From Marmoricola sp. (GTDB taxonomy: Bacteria; Actinomycetota; Actinomycetes; Propionibacteriales; Nocardioidaceae): 40,350 nucleotides of DNA. Shown one piece after another: positions 1 to 7,262 of this stretch; positions within the stretch are counted from its first letter, which is position 1, and every line of letters begins with the position of its first letter. The position numbers and the translations under genes were made by a program. The DNA is taken from NCBI GenBank assembly GCA_025964795.1, contig JAOPYC010000011.1, forward strand, positions 1 to 40,350, given 5' to 3'. A model generated the notes under the pieces. It saw nothing but the letters and a program-made list of their open reading frames with translations, did no database searches and was not told the DNA's origin.

Positions 1-79
1 CGTCTCGGCCACGATCCGCGGCGAGGGCGAGCGCGACGGCGCCCCGGTGCTCGCCGACTGCGTGCTCACCCTGGCCTGA
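1..79 (+). CDS. C-terminal end of an unidentified protein (5' end outside window)
   Basis: An open frame enters from the left edge and stops with TGA at 77-79. It encodes about 25 residues ending in ADCVLTLA. The composition is ordinary for this genome. The tail resembles the last beta strands of hotdog-fold (MaoC or thioesterase-like) proteins, but that is only a guess and too little is visible to name it. It converges on the metallopeptidase gene, whose stop lies three bases away. Confidence 0.4.
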   Translation, partial: VSATIRGEGERDGAPVLADCVLTLA

Positions 80-82
80 GGG

Positions 83-1072
83 CTACTGCCGCGAGGCGAG
101 CGACCCGACGAAGTCGAGCTTGTCCAGGACGCCCTTGGGGATGACGAACGGGTAGAGGTCCTCGTGGCCCATGCTGCGGTTGATCATGTTCAGCGCCACG
201 CTGAGCGGGACCCAGATGCCCTTGACGACGTCGCTGAAGTTCGTGAACGACGCGACCGTTCCCACGGTGGCGAGGCCGTACTCCGAGGCCGTCTGGATCG
301 TGTCGCAGATGTGCAGGTAGTGCGCCCACGTCTCGGCGAAGTCCTCGAAGGGGTGCATGGTCGCGTAACTGGAGATGTACGACGACTCCCACCCGGCCGG
401 CGGACCCTCGGCGTAGTGCCGATCGATCTCCCCCTGGTAGTCCTTGGAGTCGTCGCCGAACAGCTCGCGGCACTCCTCTAAGAGCACGTCGTCACGCACC
501 AGCTGCCACTCGTAGTAGTGGCCGATCTCGTGTCGGAAGTGCCCCAGCATCGTGCGGTAGGGCTCGCCCAGCTTCTCGCGCACCTGCATCCGGTGGGCGG
601 CGTCGCTCTCTGCCAGGTCGATGGTGATCAGGCCGTTGGCGTGGCCGATGACCACGTTCTCCTCGACGCTGCTGAGCAGGTCGAAGGCCAGCCCGTTCTC
701 GGGGTCGGCGTGCTTGCTCACCACCGGGAACCCGAGGGTGTCGAGCTCGAAGATCACGTGCCGCTTGGCGCGCTCGGCGGCCGGGAAGTTCGCGATGCCG
801 ACGGCGTCCTCGTCGTTGGGCCGGGTGCGGGTCAGGCTGCAGGCGAAGCACTGGCCGTGCTCGACCTGGGTCAGCCAGGTGCACCCGGAGAGGGGGAGGT
901 TGCGGCAGACGTGCCACTCCTCGCCGCCGTTGTCGAGGTAGCGCCCCTCGTCGTCCACGGGGACGATCGTGCGCTCCTCCCGGGAGAACCCGAGGTGGGT
1001 GCCGCAGTGGACGCAGACGGAGTTCTCGAAGTGCAGCGGGTTGTCGCAGACTCGACAGCGGAAGGCCTTCAC
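83..1072 (-). CDS. Zinc-ribbon metallopeptidase, Peptidase_Mx family
   Basis: This 329-residue protein opens with a zinc ribbon (C6, C9, C20, C23). A second cysteine group follows at C56, C64, C75 and C78. The metalloprotease motif HEIGH lies at 181-185, inside HFRHEIGHYYEW. This matches the 'putative zinc-binding metallopeptidase' family: one HExxH catalytic zinc plus an N-terminal ribbon. There is no signal peptide or membrane segment, so it is probably cytosolic. The substrate is unknown. The ATG start sits directly before the ribbon (MKAFRCRVC), which fits the family. It diverges from the hydrolase gene across an 85-bp spacer that must hold both promoters. The family call is fairly sure; the biological role is not. 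Confidence 0.85.
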   Translation of the reverse strand: MKAFRCRVCDNPLHFENSVCVHCGTHLGFSREERTIVPVDDEGRYLDNGGEEWHVCRNLPLSGCTWLTQVEHGQCFACSLTRTRPNDEDAVGIANFPAAERAKRHVIFELDTLGFPVVSKHADPENGLAFDLLSSVEENVVIGHANGLITIDLAESDAAHRMQVREKLGEPYRTMLGHFRHEIGHYYEWQLVRDDVLLEECRELFGDDSKDYQGEIDRHYAEGPPAGWESSYISSYATMHPFEDFAETWAHYLHICDTIQTASEYGLATVGTVASFTNFSDVVKGIWVPLSVALNMINRSMGHEDLYPFVIPKGVLDKLDFVGSLASRQ

Positions 1073-1157
1073 CAGCGAATCCTTCCACGTCGTCCCTGAG
1101 GTCCGGACACCGCGCTGGCACCGACCGATCAGGCCCCGGTGCTGGCAGGATCACCGC

Positions 1158-1898
1158 ATGACTCTCCTCGACAGCTGGACCCTGGCCGAACACTCGTTCG
1201 GCGGCGTCACCCATCCGACGTACCGCAAGGGGACGGGTCCGGGCGTCATCGTGATCCACGAGATCCCGGGCATGACGCCGGCGGTGATCGCGTTCGGCGA
1301 GGAGGTCGTCGCGGCCGGCTACACCGTCGTGATGCCGTCCCTGTTCGGCACCCCGTGCCGGGCCACGTCCGGCAAGTCGGTCGCCGGCGCCGTGGGCCAG
1401 GTCTGCGTGAGCAACGAGTTCACCAAGCTCGCGACGGGCGTCACCACCCCCGTCGCCGGCTGGCTGCGCAGCCTCGCTCGCGAGCTGCACGACGACCTCG
1501 GCGGCCCGGGTGTCGGAGCGCTCGGCATGTGCTTCACCGGCGGCTTCGCGCTGGCCATGATGGTGGACACCTCGGTCGTCGCCCCGGTGCTCGCCCAGCC
1601 CTCGGCCCCGTTCGCGGTCAGCCCCAAGCGCTCGCGTGACCTCAACCTGAGCCCGTCGGACCTCCGGGTCGTCAAGGAGCGCGCCGCCGCCGGCTGCCAG
1701 GTGTTGGGGCTGCGGTTCAAGAAGGACGTCGCCGTCGGCAAGCGCTTCGAGACCCTTACCCGCGAGCTCGGCGACGCGTTCATCAGGGTCGAGTTCGAGG
1801 GCCGCGAGCACTCCACCCTCACCGAGCAGCGCCAGCAGGAAGGCGTCGACCGCGTTCTCGCCTTCTTCGACGAGAAGCTCCACACCCACGCTCGTTGA
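1158..1898 (+). CDS. Dienelactone hydrolase family protein
   Basis: This is a 246-residue alpha/beta hydrolase. The nucleophile elbow is GMCFTGG with C125. E35 in HEIPGMTP matches the glutamate that primes the cysteine in dienelactone hydrolase. D190 and H218 (REHSTLT) complete the expected Cys-Asp-His triad. The open frame runs further upstream, but homology starts at MTLLDSW and an AGGA ribosome-binding site lies just before this ATG, so I chose 1158. Family members open lactone or ester rings, classically in chlorocatechol breakdown, but no aromatic-degradation gene lies nearby and the natural substrate cannot be read. The stop codon lies inside a repeat-like element at 1894-1928. Confidence 0.85.
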   Translation: MTLLDSWTLAEHSFGGVTHPTYRKGTGPGVIVIHEIPGMTPAVIAFGEEVVAAGYTVVMPSLFGTPCRATSGKSVAGAVGQVCVSNEFTKLATGVTTPVAGWLRSLARELHDDLGGPGVGALGMCFTGGFALAMMVDTSVVAPVLAQPSAPFAVSPKRSRDLNLSPSDLRVVKERAAAGCQVLGLRFKKDVAVGKRFETLTRELGDAFIRVEFEGREHSTLTEQRQQEGVDRVLAFFDEKLHTHAR

Positions 1899-1928
1899 GG
1901 AGGGCGCGCCAGCGACCGTCTCGAAACC
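1894..1928. repeat. Possible dispersed intergenic repeat element
   Basis: The stretch from GTTGAGGAGG to GTCTCGAAACC overlaps the stop codon of the hydrolase gene and contains the palindrome GGCGCGCC. From memory it resembles a short element found many times near gene ends in Nocardioides and related genomes (GGTTTCGAGAC..CTCCTCAAC in the other orientation). No second copy was seen in this window, so the repeat status rests on recall. The remaining 1929-2041 is noncoding with no clear signal. Confidence 0.35.
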
Positions 1929-2041
1929 GCGGCGAGCCCCAGACAAGCCGGCCGAAGACTTTCTCAACTATTTTCCCGATCACCCACGAAACAAGGGGAA
2001 TCTCGCCGAGTTCTGTCAGTGGTCGGTGCTTGGCTTGAGTC

Positions 2042-3363
2042 ATGCAGGAAGACCGTTACGACCTCCCCGAGGGTGACCTCCTCGACCGGGTCGATGCCCT
2101 GCACCAGCACCGCCGGCGCACCAGCGCGGAGATCCTGCTGCTCGTCTCGGAGTTCGCCAAGCAACACAGCCCCGACACCGTCGACCCGATCACAGTTCGG
2201 CTCCCCGGACGCCAACGCCCCGTCCGGCTCGGCGGCGAGGGCACCCCGCTGGTCGCGGAGTCGGCCCCCGCCGTGCTGGCCGCCCGGTTGCAGCTCTCGG
2301 CGTACGCCGGCGGCCGGCTGGTCGCCGACGTCCTCGACCTCGAGCACCGCCTGCCCCACCTCTGGGCCCGGGTCCGGGCGTTGGAGGTCGACGAGCAGCA
2401 CGCGCGGTTCGTGGCCAAGAAGACCCGCGGCCTGACGGTCGAGGAAGCCGCCTACGTCGACGCCCGGATCGCACCGTCGGCCGACGGACGCATGTCCTGG
2501 ACCCGGTTCGAGACCCTCGTCGAGGCAGCGATCACGGCCGCCGACCCGGACGCCACCGTCGCCTACCTCGCCGAGGCCCTGCTCACCACGGGCGACGACA
2601 CCCGCTGGACGCCCGCCGGGTCAAGGCGTGCCTGATCCTGGCCAACCGCACCCAGGCCGTGAAGATCCTCGCCGCCTACGGGCGGCTGCGCGACCAGATC
2701 CTCACCGACAGCGACGCCCAGACGGCCCCCGAACCCGAGCGGTTCGACACCGCGGTCTCGACCAGCGCGACCAGCGAAGCGGACCTCGCCGACCTCCTCG
2801 ACACCACCAAGCTCCTCCCCGCGGTGTGGCTGTTCGTCCACCTCGCCGACGACTCCGAAGCCACCAGGGTCGCCAGGGCCGAGGAGGTCGGGCCGGTCAC
2901 CGCCGAGTGGGTCCGCCGGCACCTGGGCGAGAGGTGCTCCTTCAAGATCACCCCGGTCCTCGATCCCCTCAACCAGACCCCGGTTGACGCCTACGAGATC
3001 CCCGCCCGACATCAACAGGCCGTGCACCTGATGACACCCGCCGACACCTTCCCGTTCGCCAGCAACACCACCCGCAAGGTCCAGAACGACCACACCATCC
3101 CCTGGACGGCCAAGCGCTGCGCGGCCGCGAGAAGCTCTCCCGTATCGGGAACTACGGACCGATGATCGCCTTCCACCACCGCATCAAGACCCACGGCAAC
3201 TGGGAAGTGAGGCAACCGTTTCCCGGGATCTACGTGTGGCGTGACCCCTACGGAGCGATGTATGTGGTCGACCGCACCGGCACCCGCCGGATGAGCGCCA
3301 CCGCCCCCACCCCCGAAAGCAGCCGACGACGAGCTCGTCGCCATCCACATCCTCGCCAGGTGA
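2042..3363 (+). pseudogene. DUF222 / HNH endonuclease pseudogene with three frameshifts
   Basis: Joined over three frames, this region encodes about 440 residues of a DUF222-HNH protein. Frame 1 starts with MQEDRYDLPEG and carries the DUF222 helical part. Near 2600 the frame shifts by a net -1 and continues as LDARRVKACLILANRTQAV to the HNH region (FASNTTRKVQNDHTIPW). A second net -1 shift near 3110-3122 leads into REKLSRIGNYGPM and the conserved HHRIKTHGNW and PFPGIYVWRDP blocks. A net +1 shift between about 3293 and 3322 leads to a tail DDELVAIHILAR and TGA at 3361-3363. The flanking genes are intact, which argues for real decay over poor sequence. Intact members are common, multicopy and probably mobile in Nocardioides. 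Confidence 0.85.
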
Positions 3364-3398
3364 ACCCCGGCGCGACGGCTCAGTCGGGACAGTTGCCG

Positions 3399-3412
3399 AC
3401 GAAGTACTTCGT
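3399..3412. promoter_or_regulatory. 14-bp perfect palindrome, candidate operator
   Basis: The 14-bp sequence ACGAAGTACTTCGT is perfectly self-complementary. Its last base is the first base of a possible -10 hexamer (TATACT, 3412-3417), 39 bases before the ATG at 3457. That position suits a repressor site for the small downstream gene. No good -35 hexamer is visible at the right distance. It is not a LexA-type box, and the cognate regulator is unknown. Confidence 0.4.
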
Positions 3413-3456
3413 ATACTCGAAGGCGGAGGCTTCCGACGACGACAGGACCCCAGCCG

Positions 3457-3663
3457 ATGTACTTCGACAACAAGCCCTGCGCCGTCTGCGGATCCGAGGT
3501 GCGGCTCGAAAGACGTTCAGATCCACCTGTCGGTAGGACCGACGGCCCGGTGGGCGAGGGCGTGGTGGGCGACGGGGACTCGAACATCGACGAGCGCGTC
3601 TGCGCCAACCCCGACTGCCCGACCAACGCCGCCGACGAGACGGCGGGCACACCGAGGCCCTGA
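3457..3663 (+). CDS. Small four-cysteine (zinc-ribbon-like) protein, 68 aa
   Basis: This 68-residue protein has CAVC near the N-terminus (C8, C11) and CANPDC near the C-terminus, so four cysteines could bind one zinc. The linker is acidic and glycine-rich. The start MYFDNKPCAVCGSEV directly precedes the first cysteine pair and has a CAGGA ribosome-binding site. It has no membrane segment. It is probably a small cytosolic zinc-finger protein. I recall similar unnamed proteins in Nocardioides but cannot give a function. It lies alone between the HNH pseudogene and the convergent cassette 3717-6783, with its own candidate -10 and palindrome upstream. Confidence 0.6.
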   Translation: MYFDNKPCAVCGSEVRLERRSDPPVGRTDGPVGEGVVGDGDSNIDERVCANPDCPTNAADETAGTPRP

Positions 3664-3667
3664 CCGG

Positions 3668-3697
3668 GAGCCGAGAAACGTGCACGAGACCCGGCTC
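3668..3697. terminator. Weak inverted repeat between convergent genes
   Basis: GAGCCG at 3668-3673 pairs with CGGCTC at 3692-3697 across an 18-base loop. It lies between the stop of the 68-residue gene and the stop of the glycosyltransferase gene. There is no T-run, so it is only a possible bidirectional termination point. Confidence 0.25.
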
Positions 3698-3716
3698 GCG
3701 CGCACCCGACTGGCGG

Positions 3717-4409
3717 CTAGGGCGTCAGCTCCAGCAGGTACGACGAGAACCCGTCCGCCACCCGGCCGACGCGGCGCCCCGACGTCACCACCTGCGTCCG
3801 GGCCGTGGCGCTCCAGACGACCCCCGCTCGCTGGAGCCGAGCGACCAGCCGGACGTCCTCGCCGCTGCTGACCGGCTCGAACCCCCCGACCCGGTCGTAC
3901 GCCGCCAGGGTGAACCCCATGTTGGCCCCGTGGACGTGGGTGTGCCCCTCGCCCAGCTCGTGGCGCGACTCCCACGCCGCGAGCACGTCCGGGGGCAGGT
4001 CCACGGAGTCGGGTCGCACCGTGCCGACGACGAGCTCCCTCCCCTGGGCGGCGAGGACCAGCTGTTCCACCAGCCACGAGGGCGGGACGACGGTGTCAGC
4101 GTCGGTGCAGGCGATCCACACCGCGCCCGGGTCGGTCGCGCCGTCCCGGGCCCGGTCGACGCCGAGGGACCGGACTCGCCCGACCACCCCGCACGACACC
4201 GAGACCGCGTCGACCCACGGGAAGCGCGACACCACGGACAGGGAGGCGTCGGTGCACAAGTCCAGCACCACGGTGGCCCGGACCGACAGCGGGGATGGCA
4301 CGGCGGCCATGGCCGCCTCCAGCGACGCAAGCGCCCGCGGGAGGTACGCCTCCTCGTCGCGGGCAGGGATGACGACGTGCACGACGTCGATGCGGTGCTC
4401 GTTCGTCAC
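3717..4409 (-). CDS. GT2-type glycosyltransferase (GT-A fold)
   Basis: This 230-residue protein has the GT-A N-terminus VVIPARDEEAYLP (13-25). A DxD-type metal and nucleotide-sugar motif, CTDADTVVPP, has D103 and D105. GANMGFTLAAYDRVGGF and GEDVRLVARL (E184, D185) resemble the acceptor and catalytic-base regions. No transmembrane helix is evident, so it is a soluble or peripheral enzyme. The start is GTG at 4409, whose GTGA overlaps the TGA of the upstream gene, implying translational coupling. The frame is open far upstream, but that part is a shadow of the PIG-L gene. It is the third gene of the acyl-CoA-dehydrogenase-like / PIG-L-methyltransferase / glycosyltransferase cassette. Sugar donor and acceptor are unknown. 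Confidence 0.85.
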   Translation of the reverse strand: MTNEHRIDVVHVVIPARDEEAYLPRALASLEAAMAAVPSPLSVRATVVLDLCTDASLSVVSRFPWVDAVSVSCGVVGRVRSLGVDRARDGATDPGAVWIACTDADTVVPPSWLVEQLVLAAQGRELVVGTVRPDSVDLPPDVLAAWESRHELGEGHTHVHGANMGFTLAAYDRVGGFEPVSSGEDVRLVARLQRAGVVWSATARTQVVTSGRRVGRVADGFSSYLLELTP

Positions 4410-5770
4410 CGGGTCGGGTCCGGCCAGCTGGTCTGGGGGGCGTGCACCCGGATCTCGACGTCCTGGTCCCGGTAGGTGGCCTGCACGGGCGGCAGGCCGG
4501 AGTCCTCGAAGCGCCGGTGCACGTCCTCGGCCTCCAGCACCCAGCCCTCCACCCGGTGGCGCCAGTGGCAGAGCACCAGGACCCCGTCGGGAGCGAGCGA
4601 CCCGGCGATCCGCTGCACCAGCACGTCCAGCTCGGCCGGGCTCAGGAAGTAGCCCACCTCCGAGACGACCACGAGGTCGCAGACGAGGTCGTCGGGCCAC
4701 TCGTGCGGCACGTCCAGCTCGAGCACGGTGACGTGGTCCTCGAACTGGAACCTCGCCCGCGCCGAGGCCAGCGCCGCCGGCGACCGGTCCACGGCCAGCA
4801 CGCGATCGGAGCGTCCGCTGAGCGCCTCGGCCAGGGCCCCGGTCGAGGAACCAACCTCGAGCGCGTGACCGAACCGCTCCCGCGGCAGCATGGCGAGCAG
4901 CAGGTCGCGCTTGCGCTGCTCGTACCACCGCGTCTCCACCCCCCACGGGTCCGGCTCCTCCTCGTGCAGCCGGTCCAGCGAGTCGTCGGGGGCGTCCACG
5001 GAGGCGGTGCGCAGGTAGTGCTCCGGGCCGTCGACGAAGTGCGCCAGCAGGTCCGCGGACAGGAGGATCCCGTCGCCCTCGAGGTCGGACAGCGGCGCCA
5101 CCTGGCTGGCGTGCGCGCCGATCGCCGCGAGCTTGGCGTGGGTGGCGTGCTCGTCGAGGCCGAACGGGTGCAGCCGTGACCACGGCGCATCCGCGGGGTC
5201 GCCCCAGTGCCAGAACCACACGGGGTACTCCCACAGGTCCGCACCCGTACGACGAGCGGCCGCCGCGGCCGCCCGGCCGGCGGCCTCGTGGTCGGGGTGC
5301 CCGTCGTGCCGCCACGGAGCCACGATCACCTCGCCGCGGCCGTCGCCGACGAGCTCGACGAGCCGCCGGGTGAGGTCGTCGTGGTGGTCGGCGACCGATC
5401 CGTCGGGCAGTCCCAATCGATGTGGATCAGGGGCCCCCAGCTCGTGGGCGGCCAAGCGCCCCTCGTGCACGCGGACCAGGGCGAGCTCCTCCGGCGTACG
5501 CGTCGGGGAGTCGGGGTGGCTGCCCTCACCGTCGGTCGCGCACACGATCTCCACCGGCAACCCGAGGCGGGTGGCCGTCGCGATCAGGCCGCCGGCCCCG
5601 AGGCTCTCGTCGTCGGGGTGCGCGGCCACGACGACCAGCCGGGTGACGCCGGCCAGCGAGAGCGGCTCGCCGGCCGTCCACTCGGGGCGTGCCTGCCACC
5701 CGGTCGCGGGAGTTCCCGGGCCGACGTGGGTGAAGGCCCGCGGTTCGCCGGCACCTACCACCAGGACCAC
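4406..5770 (-). CDS. Bifunctional PIG-L family deacetylase / SAM-dependent methyltransferase
   Basis: This is a 454-residue two-domain protein. Residues about 43-255 form a PIG-L/LmbE zinc deacetylase: AAHPDDE (H51, D53, D54, E55) and GHPDH (H158, H161) supply the metal and catalytic residues. PIG-L enzymes remove N-acetyl from GlcNAc-type sugars such as GlcNAc-PI, GlcNAc-inositol or bacillithiol precursors. Residues about 285-430 form a class I methyltransferase of NodS-like type: motif I LEVGSSTG (304-311), then VLAVDRSPAAL and DLVVVSEVGYFL. The start overlaps the end of the preceding gene by 16 bases, and its stop overlaps the glycosyltransferase start. A sugar-modifying enzyme that deacetylates and then methylates the freed amine is a fair inference, not shown. 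Confidence 0.88.
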   Translation of the reverse strand: MVLVVGAGEPRAFTHVGPGTPATGWQARPEWTAGEPLSLAGVTRLVVVAAHPDDESLGAGGLIATATRLGLPVEIVCATDGEGSHPDSPTRTPEELALVRVHEGRLAAHELGAPDPHRLGLPDGSVADHHDDLTRRLVELVGDGRGEVIVAPWRHDGHPDHEAAGRAAAAAARRTGADLWEYPVWFWHWGDPADAPWSRLHPFGLDEHATHAKLAAIGAHASQVAPLSDLEGDGILLSADLLAHFVDGPEHYLRTASVDAPDDSLDRLHEEEPDPWGVETRWYEQRKRDLLLAMLPRERFGHALEVGSSTGALAEALSGRSDRVLAVDRSPAALASARARFQFEDHVTVLELDVPHEWPDDLVCDLVVVSEVGYFLSPAELDVLVQRIAGSLAPDGVLVLCHWRHRVEGWVLEAEDVHRRFEDSGLPPVQATYRDQDVEIRVHAPQTSWPDPTR

Positions 5771-6783
5771 TCCCCCTCTGCGCCGTCGGTCATGATCGCC
5801 CGTCCGAGGGCGACCGAGTCCCGCTCGGCGTGGTGCTGCCGGACGTAGAGCATGAGGTCCGCGACCCGCCGGGCGTGCTCCTCCTCCAGCGCGAGCGGTG
5901 CCGGGCCGAGGGCTCGGGCCGTGCGGGACAGCACCTCCTCGACCGTGTCCGCGACCACGTGGCGGACCCGGAGCGCGAGTAGCGCGGCGACGTCGCGGCC
6001 GACCGCGGGTCCGTCGGCGACCCCCACAGCGTCGATCAGCACGGCCCGCGCTCGCGTGAGCGCGACGTCGACCGCACCGAGGTGCGCGAGCGCGACCTGG
6101 TCGGGCTCACGCTGGAGCGCGGCGGCCCGGAGCCTGCGGCCCACGGCCACGGCCCCCCCGAACCAGATCGCGGCGACCCCGATCCCGCCCCACGCGAAGC
6201 CGGGACGGTCGAGGTACCACCCCGGCTCGCCCACCGGCGAGGCCGGCACGGCCTCGAGCTCGATCCCGGTGCTCCGCACCTCGGCCAGACCGCGCGAGGC
6301 CCACGCCCCCTCGAGCGGGCGTACGCCGGGATGGGCCAGCTCGACCGAGAACAGGCCCCGACGCGAGTCGTCCACCCAGGCCGTGACCAGGGCGTGGCTG
6401 ACCCGGTCGGCCAGCGAGCACCACGGCTTGGTGCCGCTCAGGGTCCACCCGTCGACGGACTTCGTCGCGTGCAACCGGGGGCCGCCCTCGGCGGCGTAGA
6501 CGCCCCACGTGCTCCCGCACGGGACACTCAGCCCGGCCTGCGCGAGGATCGCCACCGCGTCGAGGTGCGGCTCGACCACCCGGGCCACGGTCAGGTCGAC
6601 GGCGCCCAGCGTCGCCAGCGACTCCCACAGGGTGAGCGTGTCACCCCCACCGGGCAGCGGCAGCTCGGTGCCGAGCGCCTTCGCGAGGACCAACGACGAG
6701 GAGACGTCACCGGCGCAGGCTCGGGCGCGCTCGGCGAGATCGGAAGACCCGGACCGGGCCCGAAGGCCAACGCCGTCAGCCAC
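5755..6783 (-). CDS. Acyl-CoA dehydrogenase-like protein
   Basis: This 342-residue protein resembles acyl-CoA dehydrogenases in its middle beta domain (GWTLSGTKPWCSLADRV, about 127-143) and its helical C-terminal part. It is shorter than the usual 380 or so residues, and I cannot point to the catalytic glutamate or the complete FAD-binding sequence, so activity is uncertain. The GTG start at 6783 has GAGGAG five bases upstream. It is the first gene of the cassette, and its 3' end overlaps the PIG-L gene by 16 bases. The 50-bp gap to aroQ is small, so read-through from the shikimate genes is possible. Linked to a deacetylase-methyltransferase and a glycosyltransferase, it may act on an acylated or glycosylated small molecule and not in fatty-acid oxidation. 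Confidence 0.75.
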   Translation of the reverse strand: MADGVGLRARSGSSDLAERARACAGDVSSSLVLAKALGTELPLPGGGDTLTLWESLATLGAVDLTVARVVEPHLDAVAILAQAGLSVPCGSTWGVYAAEGGPRLHATKSVDGWTLSGTKPWCSLADRVSHALVTAWVDDSRRGLFSVELAHPGVRPLEGAWASRGLAEVRSTGIELEAVPASPVGEPGWYLDRPGFAWGGIGVAAIWFGGAVAVGRRLRAAALQREPDQVALAHLGAVDVALTRARAVLIDAVGVADGPAVGRDVAALLALRVRHVVADTVEEVLSRTARALGPAPLALEEEHARRVADLMLYVRQHHAERDSVALGRAIMTDGAEGEWSWW

Positions 6784-6833
6784 CGGATCTCCTCACCGTC
6801 GCTCCGTACCCTTCCCCGGCTGCGTCCATGCGG

Positions 6834-7262
6834 TCACCGACCGGCGAGGAACTCCAGGGCCTGCCGGTAGCCGTCGACGCCCTGCCCGACGATCTCCGTC
6901 GCCGCGTGCGGCGTCACCACCGAGTGGTGCCGGAACTCCTCGGGCCGCTGCTTGGGGTCGCTGATGTGCAGCTCGACCATGGGCGCGGTGAGCTGGGCGC
7001 AGGCGTCGTACAGCGCCAGCGAGTAGTGCGTCCATGCCGCCGCGTTCAGCACCACCGGGGTCTCGTCGTCCGCGGCCCGGTTGAGCCAGTCGAGGAGCTC
7101 GCCCTCGTGGTTGGTCTGCCGGACCTCGACGTCCAGCCCGACCGCCGCACCCCACTCCTGGCACAGCGAGACCAGGTCGGCGTACGTCGTGCTGCCGTAG
7201 ATCTCCGGCTGCCGCCGGCCGAGTCGGCCCAGGTTGGGGCCGTTGAGCACGAGAACCTTCAT
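6834..7262 (-). CDS. aroQ: 3-dehydroquinate dehydratase, type II
   Basis: This 142-residue enzyme converts 3-dehydroquinate to 3-dehydroshikimate, step 3 of the shikimate pathway. Type II hallmarks are NGPNLGRLG at 7-15, PEIYG with the catalytic tyrosine, NAAAWTHYS (the usual NPGAxTHxS, altered), VELHISDP, and HHS near 111-113. Its size is that of the dodecameric type II family. The ATG overlaps the aroB stop by one base (TGATG), so the two are translationally coupled. It is the last gene of the aro run. Confidence 0.95.
   Translation of the reverse strand: MKVLVLNGPNLGRLGRRQPEIYGSTTYADLVSLCQEWGAAVGLDVEVRQTNHEGELLDWLNRAADDETPVVLNAAAWTHYSLALYDACAQLTAPMVELHISDPKQRPEEFRHHSVVTPHAATEIVGQGVDGYRQALEFLAGR

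Noticed and set aside
4410..5315. N-terminal extension of the glycosyltransferase frame into the PIG-L gene
   Set aside because: The extra part is rich in R, G, A and P without homology. The GTGA-coupled start at 4409 gives a complete GT-A domain.
3717..6783. Reading the cassette as a Nod-factor (nodABCS-like) pathway
   Set aside because: There is no NodA acyltransferase and the glycosyltransferase lacks the membrane helices of NodC. The likeness is limited to domain types.
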